Below, piece after piece: positions 43,829 to 52,941 of a DNA stretch of 64,000 nt (the stretch's first letter is position 1; each line of letters opens with the position of its first letter). The translations under genes and the position numbers were made by a program. Location: contig NZ_BPRE01000006.1 of NCBI RefSeq assembly GCF_022179765.1, positions 62,001-126,000 of the forward strand. The letters are read 5' to 3'. This DNA comes from Methylorubrum suomiense. Its GTDB lineage: Bacteria > Pseudomonadota > Alphaproteobacteria > Rhizobiales > Beijerinckiaceae. The notes under the pieces were generated by a model, which was not told the DNA's origin, did no database searches, and saw only the letters and a list, made by a program, of their open reading frames with translations.

Positions 43829-46015
43829 TCAGGAGGCCTTCGCGTCGAGCCGCGGGCACGTCTCCCGCTGCAGCGGCGAGACCGCGGCACGGGTCTCGAA
43901 CAGCTGGCGGTACCGGCCGTACAGGGTGCACTGATCGATGATCCGGTCGCGGCGGTGGTCCTTCAGGTCGACCTCGGTCAGGACGATCCCGCGCACCCGG
44001 ACCGTCTGGTCCTGCAGGCGTTGGAGCGCGGTGAGGACGACCTCGCGCGGGGTCCGTTTCCAGCGCGCGGCCAGAAGCGTCGCGTCGGCATGGTGGGCGA
44101 GGGTGACCGCCTCTTGGAACAGCAGCACCGGCGGCGCTTCGATCAGCACCAGATCGAACGCCTCCCGGGCGAGATCGATGAAGCGCGCGAAGGCCGGTGT
44201 CGCATAGAGGTCGTACCGGCTGCCGCCGACTCGGCCGCGCAGCACCGTCTGTCCCGCAGCGGGGCACGCGCTCAGGAACATCGAGACATCGCCCGAGACA
44301 ACGCTGCCGAGGTCGGCCCGATCGTCCGGCGGATCCGCGTCGGCATTGCCATCGATGACGAGGACGCGCAGCCCGCGCTCCGTCAGGGCGTTCGCCAACG
44401 CGCCGCATAGCAGCGACTTGCCTTCGCCCGGAACCGCGGAAGCCACCAGCAGGATCTGCGGGGTAGGGGAGGTGCGCGACCACCCGAGTGACGCGCCAAC
44501 CAGCCCGATCGCCTCGTCGAACATCCGACGCTCGCCCGCGGTCGAGCGTCGGTGGATCTTCGGCAGCATGCCGAGACAGCGCGTACCCGTATCCTCGACG
44601 AGATCCCCGGGCGAGCGGAACCCCGTGCTGTGTCGCTCCAGCATGATCGCCGCGCAGAGTCCGGCGCCGCTCGCGGCCAGGACTGACAGGCCGACGATGA
44701 AGGCGCGGTTGGGACCACTCGGTACGGTATCGGGCTGAGCGGGCATGATGGCCTGCGTCGTCGAGGATCTCATCCCAGCGAGCGCGACCGCTTGGGCGAA
44801 GCTGTCGTTCAACAGCTTCAGGCGTTCGCGGATGGCCGCGGCACTAGCTTGCAGACCCTGCAACTGGGTCTCGTGCCCCATCGCTTCGATCACGCTCTTC
44901 TTCAGCGTCTCCACCTGGGCTGCGAGAAGGGCTTCCTCCTGGAGCGCCGTGCGGCGGTCGCCCTCCAGGTTGCCGATCGCCTGCTCGATCTCTCGGCGAA
45001 GGCGCTCCTGCACGCCTTCGAGGCTCGCCTTGGCCGTGAGGTAGCCGGGGTGACGCGGCCCCGTCGCAGACACGGTCTGGAGGTCGCGATTGGCCGTCTC
45101 GACCGCTTCGAGCAGCCGCTGGATCACCGGCGCCCCGGCGAGATCCTGGGCGGACGGGACGCTGCCCGCGGCAAAGGCGTCGCGGGCCCGTGCCAGCCGG
45201 GCCTCCGCGGCGAGGCGGTTCTGGACGGCCGTCCCAAGACGGGTCGTGGCGTCCCGCAACTCCTGCTGGGCGAGGTTCGGAGCCCCCGCACTCCCCTCGA
45301 CGGTACCCGTCCGCTGGCGGAAACGCTCTATCGCGGCCTCGGCCTCGTCGAGGGACGCGCGGGTCGCCGTCACCTGCTCCTGAAGCCAGGCGCTGGTCCG
45401 CTCGGCGGATGCGACGCCGATCTCAAGGCGGTTGCGCATGTAGGCATCGACGAAGGCGTTCGCGATCCGCGCCGAACGGTCGGGGTCACCCGATGTGTAC
45501 GCGACGGAGATCAGGTAGGCGCGCGCGTCGTTGGTGACCTTGAGGTTGCGCGAAAGCTCCCGGGCGATCCTCTCGGCGCTTGTTCCCGTCTCGGTGACCT
45601 CCCGCCGGGATACCCAGTACGACCACAGGCGCGACAGCATCGACGGACGGGGCGCGAAGGCCGCATCCCGTTCGAGGCCGAGATCCTGGGCAACCCTTTG
45701 GGCGATGAAAGCGGAGCGGAGCACCCGCGCCTCACTCTCGACGATCACCGAGCCTTCGAGCGTCGCCGTGCCTGCCTGGGCCGATGGTTGCGGACCGGGC
45801 CTGCCGAGTTCGACCTGGACCAGCGCCTCGGCGGTATATTTGTCGGAAAGCAGAAGGCTCACCCCGGCCGATACGGCGGCCGCCGCCGCGATGATAGCTC
45901 CGATCAGGAGCCAGCGCCGTCTGAGCGCGGTGAGGAGCCCGAGCGTATGGTGTTCGTATGTCTGGCGGAGCAGGAGGCTGACGCCACGGCTCGGTTGCTC
46001 CACGGTCCGGTTCAT
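43829..46015 (-). CDS. Wzz-type chain-length regulator fused to a degenerate tyrosine-autokinase domain
   Basis: Two transmembrane helices (about residues 36-57 and 438-459) bracket a Wzz/GNVR periplasmic domain with long coiled coils. The cytoplasmic domain has Walker A VPGEGKS (residues 528-534), Walker A' VLVIDGNADAD (551-561) and Walker B-like DLVLIEAPP (621-629), where the usual Asp is Glu. The C-terminal tail has only two tyrosines (LYGRYRQ) instead of the Tyr cluster that BY-kinases autophosphorylate. It probably controls chain length or export, with doubtful kinase activity. Confidence 0.88.
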   Translation of the reverse strand: MNRTVEQPSRGVSLLLRQTYEHHTLGLLTALRRRWLLIGAIIAAAAAVSAGVSLLLSDKYTAEALVQVELGRPGPQPSAQAGTATLEGSVIVESEARVLRSAFIAQRVAQDLGLERDAAFAPRPSMLSRLWSYWVSRREVTETGTSAERIARELSRNLKVTNDARAYLISVAYTSGDPDRSARIANAFVDAYMRNRLEIGVASAERTSAWLQEQVTATRASLDEAEAAIERFRQRTGTVEGSAGAPNLAQQELRDATTRLGTAVQNRLAAEARLARARDAFAAGSVPSAQDLAGAPVIQRLLEAVETANRDLQTVSATGPRHPGYLTAKASLEGVQERLRREIEQAIGNLEGDRRTALQEEALLAAQVETLKKSVIEAMGHETQLQGLQASAAAIRERLKLLNDSFAQAVALAGMRSSTTQAIMPAQPDTVPSGPNRAFIVGLSVLAASGAGLCAAIMLERHSTGFRSPGDLVEDTGTRCLGMLPKIHRRSTAGERRMFDEAIGLVGASLGWSRTSPTPQILLVASAVPGEGKSLLCGALANALTERGLRVLVIDGNADADPPDDRADLGSVVSGDVSMFLSACPAAGQTVLRGRVGGSRYDLYATPAFARFIDLAREAFDLVLIEAPPVLLFQEAVTLAHHADATLLAARWKRTPREVVLTALQRLQDQTVRVRGIVLTEVDLKDHRRDRIIDQCTLYGRYRQLFETRAAVSPLQRETCPRLDAKAS

Positions 46016-46456
46016 CCGCGTATCGTCCTGATCAGGCGCCGGGCGAGCCCTTCAACGTCAGCGCCTGAACTGGCCGCGACGAAATCGGTCAAGTAAACCG
46101 CCGGTCATACGATCGAGCCTGCATTCGAACTGAGTTTGCATCCGATGGGAACGGGCGATTCGGGACTAGCCCGACAGCGGCGCCCTTCCGAACGGAGTGG
46201 TCGATTTGTATCCTCCAATGTTCGGGCGGATCATCGCGTGTGGCTCATCGACCTTTCGCAGGTTGCTCCGCCCAACGGTGTCACCAAGGGCGGAGTACGG
46301 CACGAAGGTCGTTCGAAGGGGTGCCGGCCGATCCTGCGGTCACGCGGGAAAAAGGTGTTAGCACCATGTTAAGGCTTGGGCGGCCCCATGCTCTGGCGCA
46401 GTTTGACCGGGTCCGGAGCTTTCTGCGGAGCGCCCGCGCGAGCGGCCCGATCGAAC
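46016..46456. other. Divergent intergenic region
   Basis: About 440 bases between the Wzz/kinase gene and the second beta-helix gene. Overlapping short frames on the plus strand lack protein character. Promoters are expected; none was confidently located. Confidence 0.4.
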
Positions 46457-47929
46457 ATGACGTTTCAGATAGAGACGGTTCTGGGCGCGCTGTCCTGCCT
46501 CGTCGCCATCCTCGTCGCCGCCCGTCCTCCTTGCGCCAACGCCGACACTGTCGACGACGCTCTCTGCCCCGCCACGGCGATCCGCGTATCGCCGGGGGAG
46601 TCGATCCAGCGCGCAGCGTTCCGTGCGGGCCCCGGCGGGACGATCTGCATCGAAGCGGGCCTGCACCGGCTGCAGCAGATCGCACCGTTGGCAGGACAGA
46701 CTTTCCTCGGTGAGCCCGGCAGCGTCCTCAACGGCGCGCAGATCGTTGGCCCGTTCGAGCGCCGGGGGACGGTCTGGTCGGCTTCGGTCACCCTGCCGCG
46801 TTGGACGGCGACCGGGACGTGCCGCGCGGGCGCGCTGTGCTCGCCCCTGCCGTGGCTGTTCCTCGACGGTGAGCCGCTGCGCCGGGTGGGGTCGCGGGAC
46901 GGTCTCGGCCCCGGGCGCTTCTGGTTCGAGCTGATGTCCTCGCGCCTCGTCATCGCGGACGATCCGACAGGCCGCACGGTGGAGGCGAGCACCCTGGCCA
47001 CGGCGTTCCAGAGTCGGTCACCCGACGTGCGAATCCGCGGCCTCGTCATCGAGAAATACTCCTCGCCCCCCCAAATCGGGGCGATCCGGGGCGATCAGGC
47101 GGTCGGCTGGCGCGTCGAGCGAACGGAAATCCGCTTCAACATGGGGCTTGGCGTCTCGGTCGGTACCGACGGTGTCGTGCGCGAGAGCGTGATCCATCAC
47201 AACGGCCAGCTTGGCGGGGCCGCGCACGGCCTGAGGGTCCGGTTCGAAAACAACCGCATCTTCGAGAACAACACCGCCGCCTTCGATCCTGGCTGGGAGG
47301 CCGGCGGCCTGAAGATCACCGAGAGTCGCGGCGTCACGGTGCGGGGCAACCATGTCTATCGCAATGATGGTCCCGGGATCTGGTGCGACATCGATTGTCG
47401 CGACGCCGTGATTGAAGACAACACGGTCGAATTCAATCGCGGCGCCGGCATCTTCTACGAGATCTCATTCGACGCGCTCGTCCGTCGCAACACGCTCCGC
47501 TTCAACGGCGTCAACAACGCGCCGTGGTACTGGGACGCCGACATCCAGGTCGCGGCATCGCAAGGTGTCGAGGTCGCCGACAACGACATCGCGGTGCGGC
47601 CGGGCGGGCGGGCGATCATGTTGATTGATCAAGGTCGGCGGAAGGAGGACGGCAGCCTCTATCGCACGACGGGCAACCGCGTTCACGGCAACCGGATCGT
47701 CTTCACGGGGTCGGGCGACGCGGGCGGCGTCACGGATACGGATCGCCTCTCACCCAACGGATCGATCATCGAGGCCGGCGCCAACAGCTTCGAGGCGAAC
47801 ACCTACACTGCACCGCTCGACGCGCCGCCGGGCTTCGTCTGGGGCCGCGACGCGCTCACCTTCGCGGCGTTTCAGAGCCTTGGGCAGGAGAGGAAGGGGC
47901 GCCTGACCTTCGGGGTGGTTCCACCGTGA
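46457..47929 (+). CDS. Secreted right-handed parallel beta-helix protein
   Basis: ATG 46457 places a Sec signal peptide (LGALSCLVAILVAARPPCANA) at the start; in-frame ATGs at 46376 and 46388 are alternatives. The ~460-residue mature part is a parallel beta-helix (AVIEDNTVEFNRGAGIFYEI, VTVRGNHVYRNDGPGIWCDI). It aligns well with residues ~20-440 of the type I cargo at 33120-35162 (shared blocks include IEAGLHRLQ / IEAGVHRMQ and GWEAGGLKI / GWEGGGTKF). It lacks the Pro-rich linker and C-terminal tail. A periplasmic role in modifying or trimming the polysaccharide is inferred. Confidence 0.85.
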   Translation: MTFQIETVLGALSCLVAILVAARPPCANADTVDDALCPATAIRVSPGESIQRAAFRAGPGGTICIEAGLHRLQQIAPLAGQTFLGEPGSVLNGAQIVGPFERRGTVWSASVTLPRWTATGTCRAGALCSPLPWLFLDGEPLRRVGSRDGLGPGRFWFELMSSRLVIADDPTGRTVEASTLATAFQSRSPDVRIRGLVIEKYSSPPQIGAIRGDQAVGWRVERTEIRFNMGLGVSVGTDGVVRESVIHHNGQLGGAAHGLRVRFENNRIFENNTAAFDPGWEAGGLKITESRGVTVRGNHVYRNDGPGIWCDIDCRDAVIEDNTVEFNRGAGIFYEISFDALVRRNTLRFNGVNNAPWYWDADIQVAASQGVEVADNDIAVRPGGRAIMLIDQGRRKEDGSLYRTTGNRVHGNRIVFTGSGDAGGVTDTDRLSPNGSIIEAGANSFEANTYTAPLDAPPGFVWGRDALTFAAFQSLGQERKGRLTFGVVPP

Positions 47930-47930
47930 A

Positions 47931-47968
47931 GCGGAGCGAGAGCTGCCAGCCTCGCCGCCACGCTCCGC
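47931..47968. terminator. Bidirectional hairpin between convergent genes
   Basis: An 8-bp stem (47931-47938 with 47961-47968) begins one base after the beta-helix stop codon and lies 24 bases before the end of the convergent GT4 gene. No long U-tract is present. Confidence 0.5.
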
Positions 47969-47991
47969 TCGAAGCGTGAGGGGCGTCTCCG

Positions 47992-49269
47992 TCACCCGTG
48001 CGCGGAGGTCGGCCGCGGCGGACGGGACGCCAGCCTCGCCGCGATCTCGTCGTAAGCCTTCGTCACGAGATTCGACCAGGATAGCTCGTCGGCGCGCTCC
48101 AGCGCGGCCCGGCTCAGGCGCAGGCGCAGGCTCTCGGAGCGTGCAAGTTCGAGAAGGGCATACCGGAGCCGCTCGACGACCGCGGCCTGCGGACCATCCG
48201 CACGGACCGCCCGACCGCAGGCGTCCGTGACGACGACTGCCGGTCCTCCCAGCGCGAGGCAGATCACCGGAAGCCCCCGGGACAGCCCCTCCAGAACGGC
48301 CATGCCGCCCGAATCATGCAAGCTCGGGATCAACACAGCGTGTTGCCGCTCGTAGATCGCCAGCAAGTCGCCGCGGGAAACCTCGCCGCGCCACTCGACC
48401 GCCGAGCCCAGGCCCAACCGGTCGGCCTGCTCCTGGAGCCGCTGCCGCTGAGGCCCGTCGCCGACGACCGTCAGTCGGATATCGACCCCGTCCCGGCGCG
48501 CTCCGGAAAGGGCTTCGAGGCCGAGATGCAGCCCCTTCCAGGCAAGGAGCCGGCCCGCGAAGACAACGCGAAACGGCTCGCCGTCGCGGCGGGCGACGGG
48601 CTCGGCTCCGCGCCGCGACTCGACGCCGATCCCCAGATTGCACACGACCCGGGACCATAGGTGGGCCGGTAGCACGGCCCTCGTCTCGTCGGTGCGGACC
48701 AAAATCAGGGAGGCGCAGGCGAACGCGCCGCGCGAGATCGGGTCGAAGCGCGTCGTCCATGTGTGGGTCGCGCGTATCCGCTCCGCCCAGCGATCGAGGA
48801 GGGAAAGGCCGCGCCGCAGGTTGGGAGGCCCGGATTCGCCGCCTCCGAGCGGCCCCAAGATCAGGGGCAACCCCAGCCCACCGAGGCGCGTCGGATGCCG
48901 GATCGTCCCGAAGGTCACGTGATGCACGAGGTTGAAGTCGAGGGTCGGATAGGTTTTCCGGATGTGGGACGGCAGGGCGCATTGCCATAGGAGATTGGTG
49001 AAGAACCACGCCATCGGCTTGAAGCGGCTCCGCAGGCCGAGGTCGCGCAATCGCGTGAGCCAGCCCGGCATGAAGATCTCGAATGTGAGGTTCGGCGGCA
49101 GCCGGCCCGAGGCGATCTCGGCCCGGATCAGCGGTTTGAATTCGGTGCTCGTGACGACCGTCACCGCGTGGCCCAACCGCGCCGTCTCAAGGGCCCAGTT
49201 CCAGCCGATGCCGGCCTCCGAACCCTGGCCCGGGCCACACGAGAAAGCGCTCATCAGGATCTTCATCAC
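47992..49269 (-). CDS. GT4-family glycosyltransferase
   Basis: The 425-residue GT-B enzyme starts MMKILMSAFSCGPGQGSEAG, a donor/acceptor loop seen in GT4 enzymes. It shows FRVVFAGRLLAWKGLHLGLE and the HDSGGMAVLEGLSRGLPVI segment with the E-x7-type motif. It acts at the cytoplasmic membrane face in repeat-unit assembly. It is the last gene of a five-gene minus-strand run that starts with the UDP-xylose synthase gene. Confidence 0.87.
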   Translation of the reverse strand: MMKILMSAFSCGPGQGSEAGIGWNWALETARLGHAVTVVTSTEFKPLIRAEIASGRLPPNLTFEIFMPGWLTRLRDLGLRSRFKPMAWFFTNLLWQCALPSHIRKTYPTLDFNLVHHVTFGTIRHPTRLGGLGLPLILGPLGGGESGPPNLRRGLSLLDRWAERIRATHTWTTRFDPISRGAFACASLILVRTDETRAVLPAHLWSRVVCNLGIGVESRRGAEPVARRDGEPFRVVFAGRLLAWKGLHLGLEALSGARRDGVDIRLTVVGDGPQRQRLQEQADRLGLGSAVEWRGEVSRGDLLAIYERQHAVLIPSLHDSGGMAVLEGLSRGLPVICLALGGPAVVVTDACGRAVRADGPQAAVVERLRYALLELARSESLRLRLSRAALERADELSWSNLVTKAYDEIAARLASRPPRPTSAHG

Positions 49270-49308
49270 CGTTTTCCAGGAGAGAGGCCGCGCCTTGCGC
49301 GAACCGAT

Positions 49309-50778
49309 TCATCGCGCGCCGGAGCCGCCGATGACGGCGGGGATCGTCTCGAGAAGGATGTATAAGTCGAGCCAAATCGACCAGTTGTGAATGTAGAACT
49401 TGTCTTGGTTCTTCTGTACGGACAGGTCGCCATTGCTGCGCGAGGACACTTGCCATAGTCCGGTCAGGCCCGGCGGGACGCTCTGCCGGAGCGCTTGGAA
49501 AGGGGCGTCGAAGCCCTCGTAGTGGTAGGACGGGAACGGCCTCGGTCCGACGAGGCTCAATTCGCCGCGCACGACATTCCAGAGCTGCGGGAGCTCGTCG
49601 AGGCTTGTGCGGCGGATGAAATGGCCGATGCCGGGGAGGATCCGAGGATCGCGGGTGAGCTTGAAGTAGCGCTGCCACTCGTTGCGCGCCTCGGGGTCGG
49701 CGGCGAGATGGTCCCGCAGCCTATGTTCCGCATCACCGTACATGCTGCGAAGCTTCAGAACCTGGATCAGACGGCCCTGCCGCCCCACCCGCTGATGCGT
49801 GAAGAAGGCCGGACCGGGATCGACGATCCGGATCGTCACCGCGACCGCTGCGATCACGGGTGCGGCGATCAGAAGGGCGGGCCAGGCCAGCATCAGGTCG
49901 ACGATCCGCTTGATGCGCCGGTTGCGGTGCCGATAGAGATCGCGTCGCAATTCGAGCCCGAGCCCGCTGCCCAGCGTCCGCGTCTGTATCCAGAGGCTCT
50001 GGAGATCCTGCGTCTGTTGAGCGACGACGACTCGGGGGAACGGCAATGGGCCGGAGCCGGCGAGATCGTTCAGGACGAGTTCGGTGCAGGAGCACACGAC
50101 CGCGACCTCGATGTCGTCCCGCTGCGTCGCGTCGCCGATCGATCCCAGGATCGGCAATCTCGTCCGCGCCGCCTCACCCGGGTCGCCCGACGCATCGAGG
50201 ACGAAGCCAATCGGCTTCAAGCCGAGTTCAGGCTGCGATAGCAGCGTATCGGCGAGGACGACGCCGCAGGCATCGGTGCCGAGGATCGCGGTCCGACCGC
50301 CCCACAGCCCGCGCCGGATCAGGAACGTCCGGGCCGCGACCTCGGCGTAGAAGCCGGCGACGAGAAGGAGAAGCCCGGTCAGAGCGAGGCCTGCGACCGA
50401 CGCCGACGTCGCTCCGAGCCCAGCCGAGAAAACGAGGCAGCCCATCGTCAGGGCGAACACGCAGCGGGTGCGAAGGCGCAGCCGTTCGGCGGGACCGGGC
50501 CCGTAGCCGTCGTAGAGCCCGACGGCTGCGAAGGCTACGCAGGCGAGAACAGGCATTGCAACGACGTCCCACCCGCCGAAGCAGTCCATTCCCGTCAGGA
50601 CGGACCCGGCGAGGACGGCGACCGCGGCAGCCGCGGCGTCGGTGGCCGCCAGGACGGCGATCACCTTGAGGCGCCGCGCGAATCCTGGCGGTGCCCGCGC
50701 AGCGAGGGCCTGCCGATCCGGCACGATGAATGGGCGGACGACGGCGTCCATCTGCGACTTCGCGGCGGACGTGCTCAT
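49309..50778 (-). CDS. Initiating phosphoglycosyltransferase (WbaP/WcaJ-type, bacterial sugar transferase)
   Basis: ATG 50778 gives 489 residues. The N-terminal half has four hydrophobic helices and a CoA-binding-like domain (AILGTDACGVVLADTLLSQP). The C-terminal catalytic domain begins with the membrane re-entrant helix (KRIVDLMLAWPALLIAAPVI) and carries TSLDELPQLWNVVRGELSLV followed by GPRPFP, the signature of polyprenyl-phosphate sugar-1-phosphate transferases. It would load the first sugar phosphate on undecaprenyl phosphate and start the repeat unit. Confidence 0.92.
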   Translation of the reverse strand: MSTSAAKSQMDAVVRPFIVPDRQALAARAPPGFARRLKVIAVLAATDAAAAAVAVLAGSVLTGMDCFGGWDVVAMPVLACVAFAAVGLYDGYGPGPAERLRLRTRCVFALTMGCLVFSAGLGATSASVAGLALTGLLLLVAGFYAEVAARTFLIRRGLWGGRTAILGTDACGVVLADTLLSQPELGLKPIGFVLDASGDPGEAARTRLPILGSIGDATQRDDIEVAVVCSCTELVLNDLAGSGPLPFPRVVVAQQTQDLQSLWIQTRTLGSGLGLELRRDLYRHRNRRIKRIVDLMLAWPALLIAAPVIAAVAVTIRIVDPGPAFFTHQRVGRQGRLIQVLKLRSMYGDAEHRLRDHLAADPEARNEWQRYFKLTRDPRILPGIGHFIRRTSLDELPQLWNVVRGELSLVGPRPFPSYHYEGFDAPFQALRQSVPPGLTGLWQVSSRSNGDLSVQKNQDKFYIHNWSIWLDLYILLETIPAVIGGSGAR

Positions 50779-50890
50779 GTCACGACATCTCCGTACGCGT
50801 GCGGCGTTCGTGGCGGGCGGCCCGGAACCGGAATCCCGGACCTGGGCGCCAGCTTCGTGCATGAGGCCGCGCCGAACGATGCGGGCGCGG

Positions 50891-51892
50891 CTACTCCGCC
50901 GCGACGGCCGAGATCGCCTGCGCGGGCTCGGACGGTACGCCGAGTTCCGACGCGATCCAGCGGTAGGTCGGCACAAGCCCTTCCGCGAGCAGGATGCGCG
51001 GCTCCCACCCCAGGACTTCCCGCAGCCGTCCATTGTCGCTGTTGCGCCCACGCACGCCCTGGGGGCGCGACAGGTCATGGCGCTTGGAGAGGTGCTTGCC
51101 GGCGATGTCGCTGACGAGATCGACGAGGCCGTCGACGGAGATCAGCTCGTCCGTCCCGAGGTTCAGCGGTTTATGGTAGCCGGATTCCATGATCCGATAG
51201 ATGCCCTCAACGCAATCGTCGACATGCATGAACGAGCGTGTCTGAAGGCCGTCGCCCCAGATCTCGATCTCGCCACCGTCCGGGCTCAGGGCGACCTTGC
51301 GGCAGATCGCGGCGGGCGCCTTCTCCTTGCCGCCGTCATAGGTCCCGAGCGAGCCGTAGACGTTGTGGAAGCGCACCACCCGCGTCTCGAAGCCGTGATC
51401 TTCAGTGACGTACTGGCAGATCTTCTCCATGAACAGCTTCTCTAAACCGTATCCCTCCTCTGGATCGGCCGGAAAGGCATCGTCTTCCTTCAGCGGCGTC
51501 ACATCGGCATCGCGCTGCAGGTATTGGGGGTAGATGCAGGCTGAGGACGAGAACAGGAACCGCTCGGCGCCTGACCTCCACGCCGCATCGATCATATGAA
51601 CGTTGATCTTGGTGTTGTTGAGAGTGATGTCGGCGTGAGAGCCGGTGATGTAGCCGATGCCCCCCATGTCGGCGGCGAGGTGATAGACGTCTTGGACACC
51701 GGCAACCGCCATGGCGCAGGATTCCGCTTGGCGAAGGTCCATGACCCAAAACTCGTCCGCGGCCGAATCTTCGTATTCAGGTCGCTTAATATCGACACCT
51801 CGAACCCAGATATTCTTGCTCTTGAGAAATTTTACTAGGTGGTGCCCAATAAATCCACCGGCGCCGGTTACGAGTGCTCGCCTATCAGACAT
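50891..51892 (-). CDS. GDP-mannose 3,5-epimerase-like extended SDR
   Basis: ATG 51892 has GAGGAG upstream and directly precedes ALVTGAGGFIGHHLV. The 333-residue protein has HLAADMGGIGYI, Ser-rich SSSACIYP and an intact YxxxK (Tyr148-Lys152, EGYGLEKLFMEK). These segments match GDP-mannose 3,5-epimerase, best known from plants, which makes GDP-L-galactose and GDP-L-gulose. Bacterial homologues exist in polysaccharide loci. The product sugar here is a prediction, and a different epimerase activity is possible. Confidence 0.83.
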   Translation of the reverse strand: MSDRRALVTGAGGFIGHHLVKFLKSKNIWVRGVDIKRPEYEDSAADEFWVMDLRQAESCAMAVAGVQDVYHLAADMGGIGYITGSHADITLNNTKINVHMIDAAWRSGAERFLFSSSACIYPQYLQRDADVTPLKEDDAFPADPEEGYGLEKLFMEKICQYVTEDHGFETRVVRFHNVYGSLGTYDGGKEKAPAAICRKVALSPDGGEIEIWGDGLQTRSFMHVDDCVEGIYRIMESGYHKPLNLGTDELISVDGLVDLVSDIAGKHLSKRHDLSRPQGVRGRNSDNGRLREVLGWEPRILLAEGLVPTYRWIASELGVPSEPAQAISAVAAE

Positions 51893-52155
51893 TTGGCATC
51901 TCCTCGGGCTCAAATAACAAGACTATGTATCTATAATCATTGGCGCTTTGCTATGGATTAGGGGTAGTAAGCCATTTTCGCTACTCTCCGCACCTGAGCG
52001 TAATACCGTCGGTTTTTGGGGTGGTACGCCTGCTCTACGGAAGACAGGTTTGGGTGCCACGTCGGACGGGAATCGCAATTCCCCCGGAAACCCCGTGGTG
52101 GAAGGGCGCGCGACCCTCCGGCGGGCAGCCGACGTCGCCTTGCCGGCACCGCTGC

Positions 52156-52941
52156 CTAACCTCTGATGCGGACCGCGCCACGCCGGTGGGCCAGTTGCGC
52201 CCCGGCCAAAACGAGGAAGCTCGGAACGATCGTGGCGTAGCGGCGCCAAAGCCGCCGCGGCTCGGAGGCGAGCCGGAAGGCCCATTCCAGACCGCTCCTC
52301 TGCATCCAGAGGGGCGCCTGCCGTTTGGTTCCAGCGAGGAAGTCGAAGGCGGCCCCGACGCCGATCATGACGGGAGCTTCGATGCGGTCGCGGTGGGCGC
52401 TCATCCACCGCTCCTGCTTCGGGGTACTGAGACCCACCCAGACGATGTCGGGCTTGGCCGCGTTGATCGCCTGCACCATCGCCTCGTCCTCCGCCTCGCT
52501 CGCGGGCCGGAAGGGGGGGCTCAAAGTCCCGACGACTTGGATGCCGGGATAGGCTGCGCGCTGCTGCGCCGCGAGTGCGTCGGCCAGCCCGGGCCCGCCC
52601 CCGAAGTAGAAGTGCCGGTACCCGCGCTCTTGAGAGAGCCAGCTGACCTCCCGCATCAGGTCCGGCCCGTAGACCCGGCGGACCCGATCGAACCCGAGCC
52701 GGTGCGCCATCCAAACCAAGGGCATCCCATCCGGAGTGACCAGCCCGGCCGCGCGCAGGATACCCCTCAGCTCGATGTCGCGCCGGCATTCCATGACGCC
52801 GTGCACGCCGGTGATGCACACGAACTGTCGCTGCCGCTGATCGATCCAGCGATCGATGGTGGCGACCGCATCCTCCATGTCGATCGCGCTGATGCCGACG
52901 CCGAGGATGTTGACGCGTATGGACGAGATCGACGCGCTCAT
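52156..52941 (-). CDS. WecG/TagA/CpsF-family glycosyltransferase (GT26)
   Basis: ATG 52941 overlaps the last base of the UDP-xylose synthase stop (TGATG). The 261-residue protein shows the family's blocks: CITGVHGVMECRRD, LVTPDGMPLVWMAHRLG, RVYGPDLMREV, HFYFGGGPGLADALA and VWVGLSTPKQERWM. These enzymes transfer ManNAc-uronic acid or related sugars to lipid-linked acceptors at the membrane. It is tightly coupled to the UDP-xylose synthase gene, so the two probably work in the same step. Confidence 0.9.
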   Translation of the reverse strand: MSASISSIRVNILGVGISAIDMEDAVATIDRWIDQRQRQFVCITGVHGVMECRRDIELRGILRAAGLVTPDGMPLVWMAHRLGFDRVRRVYGPDLMREVSWLSQERGYRHFYFGGGPGLADALAAQQRAAYPGIQVVGTLSPPFRPASEAEDEAMVQAINAAKPDIVWVGLSTPKQERWMSAHRDRIEAPVMIGVGAAFDFLAGTKRQAPLWMQRSGLEWAFRLASEPRRLWRRYATIVPSFLVLAGAQLAHRRGAVRIRG

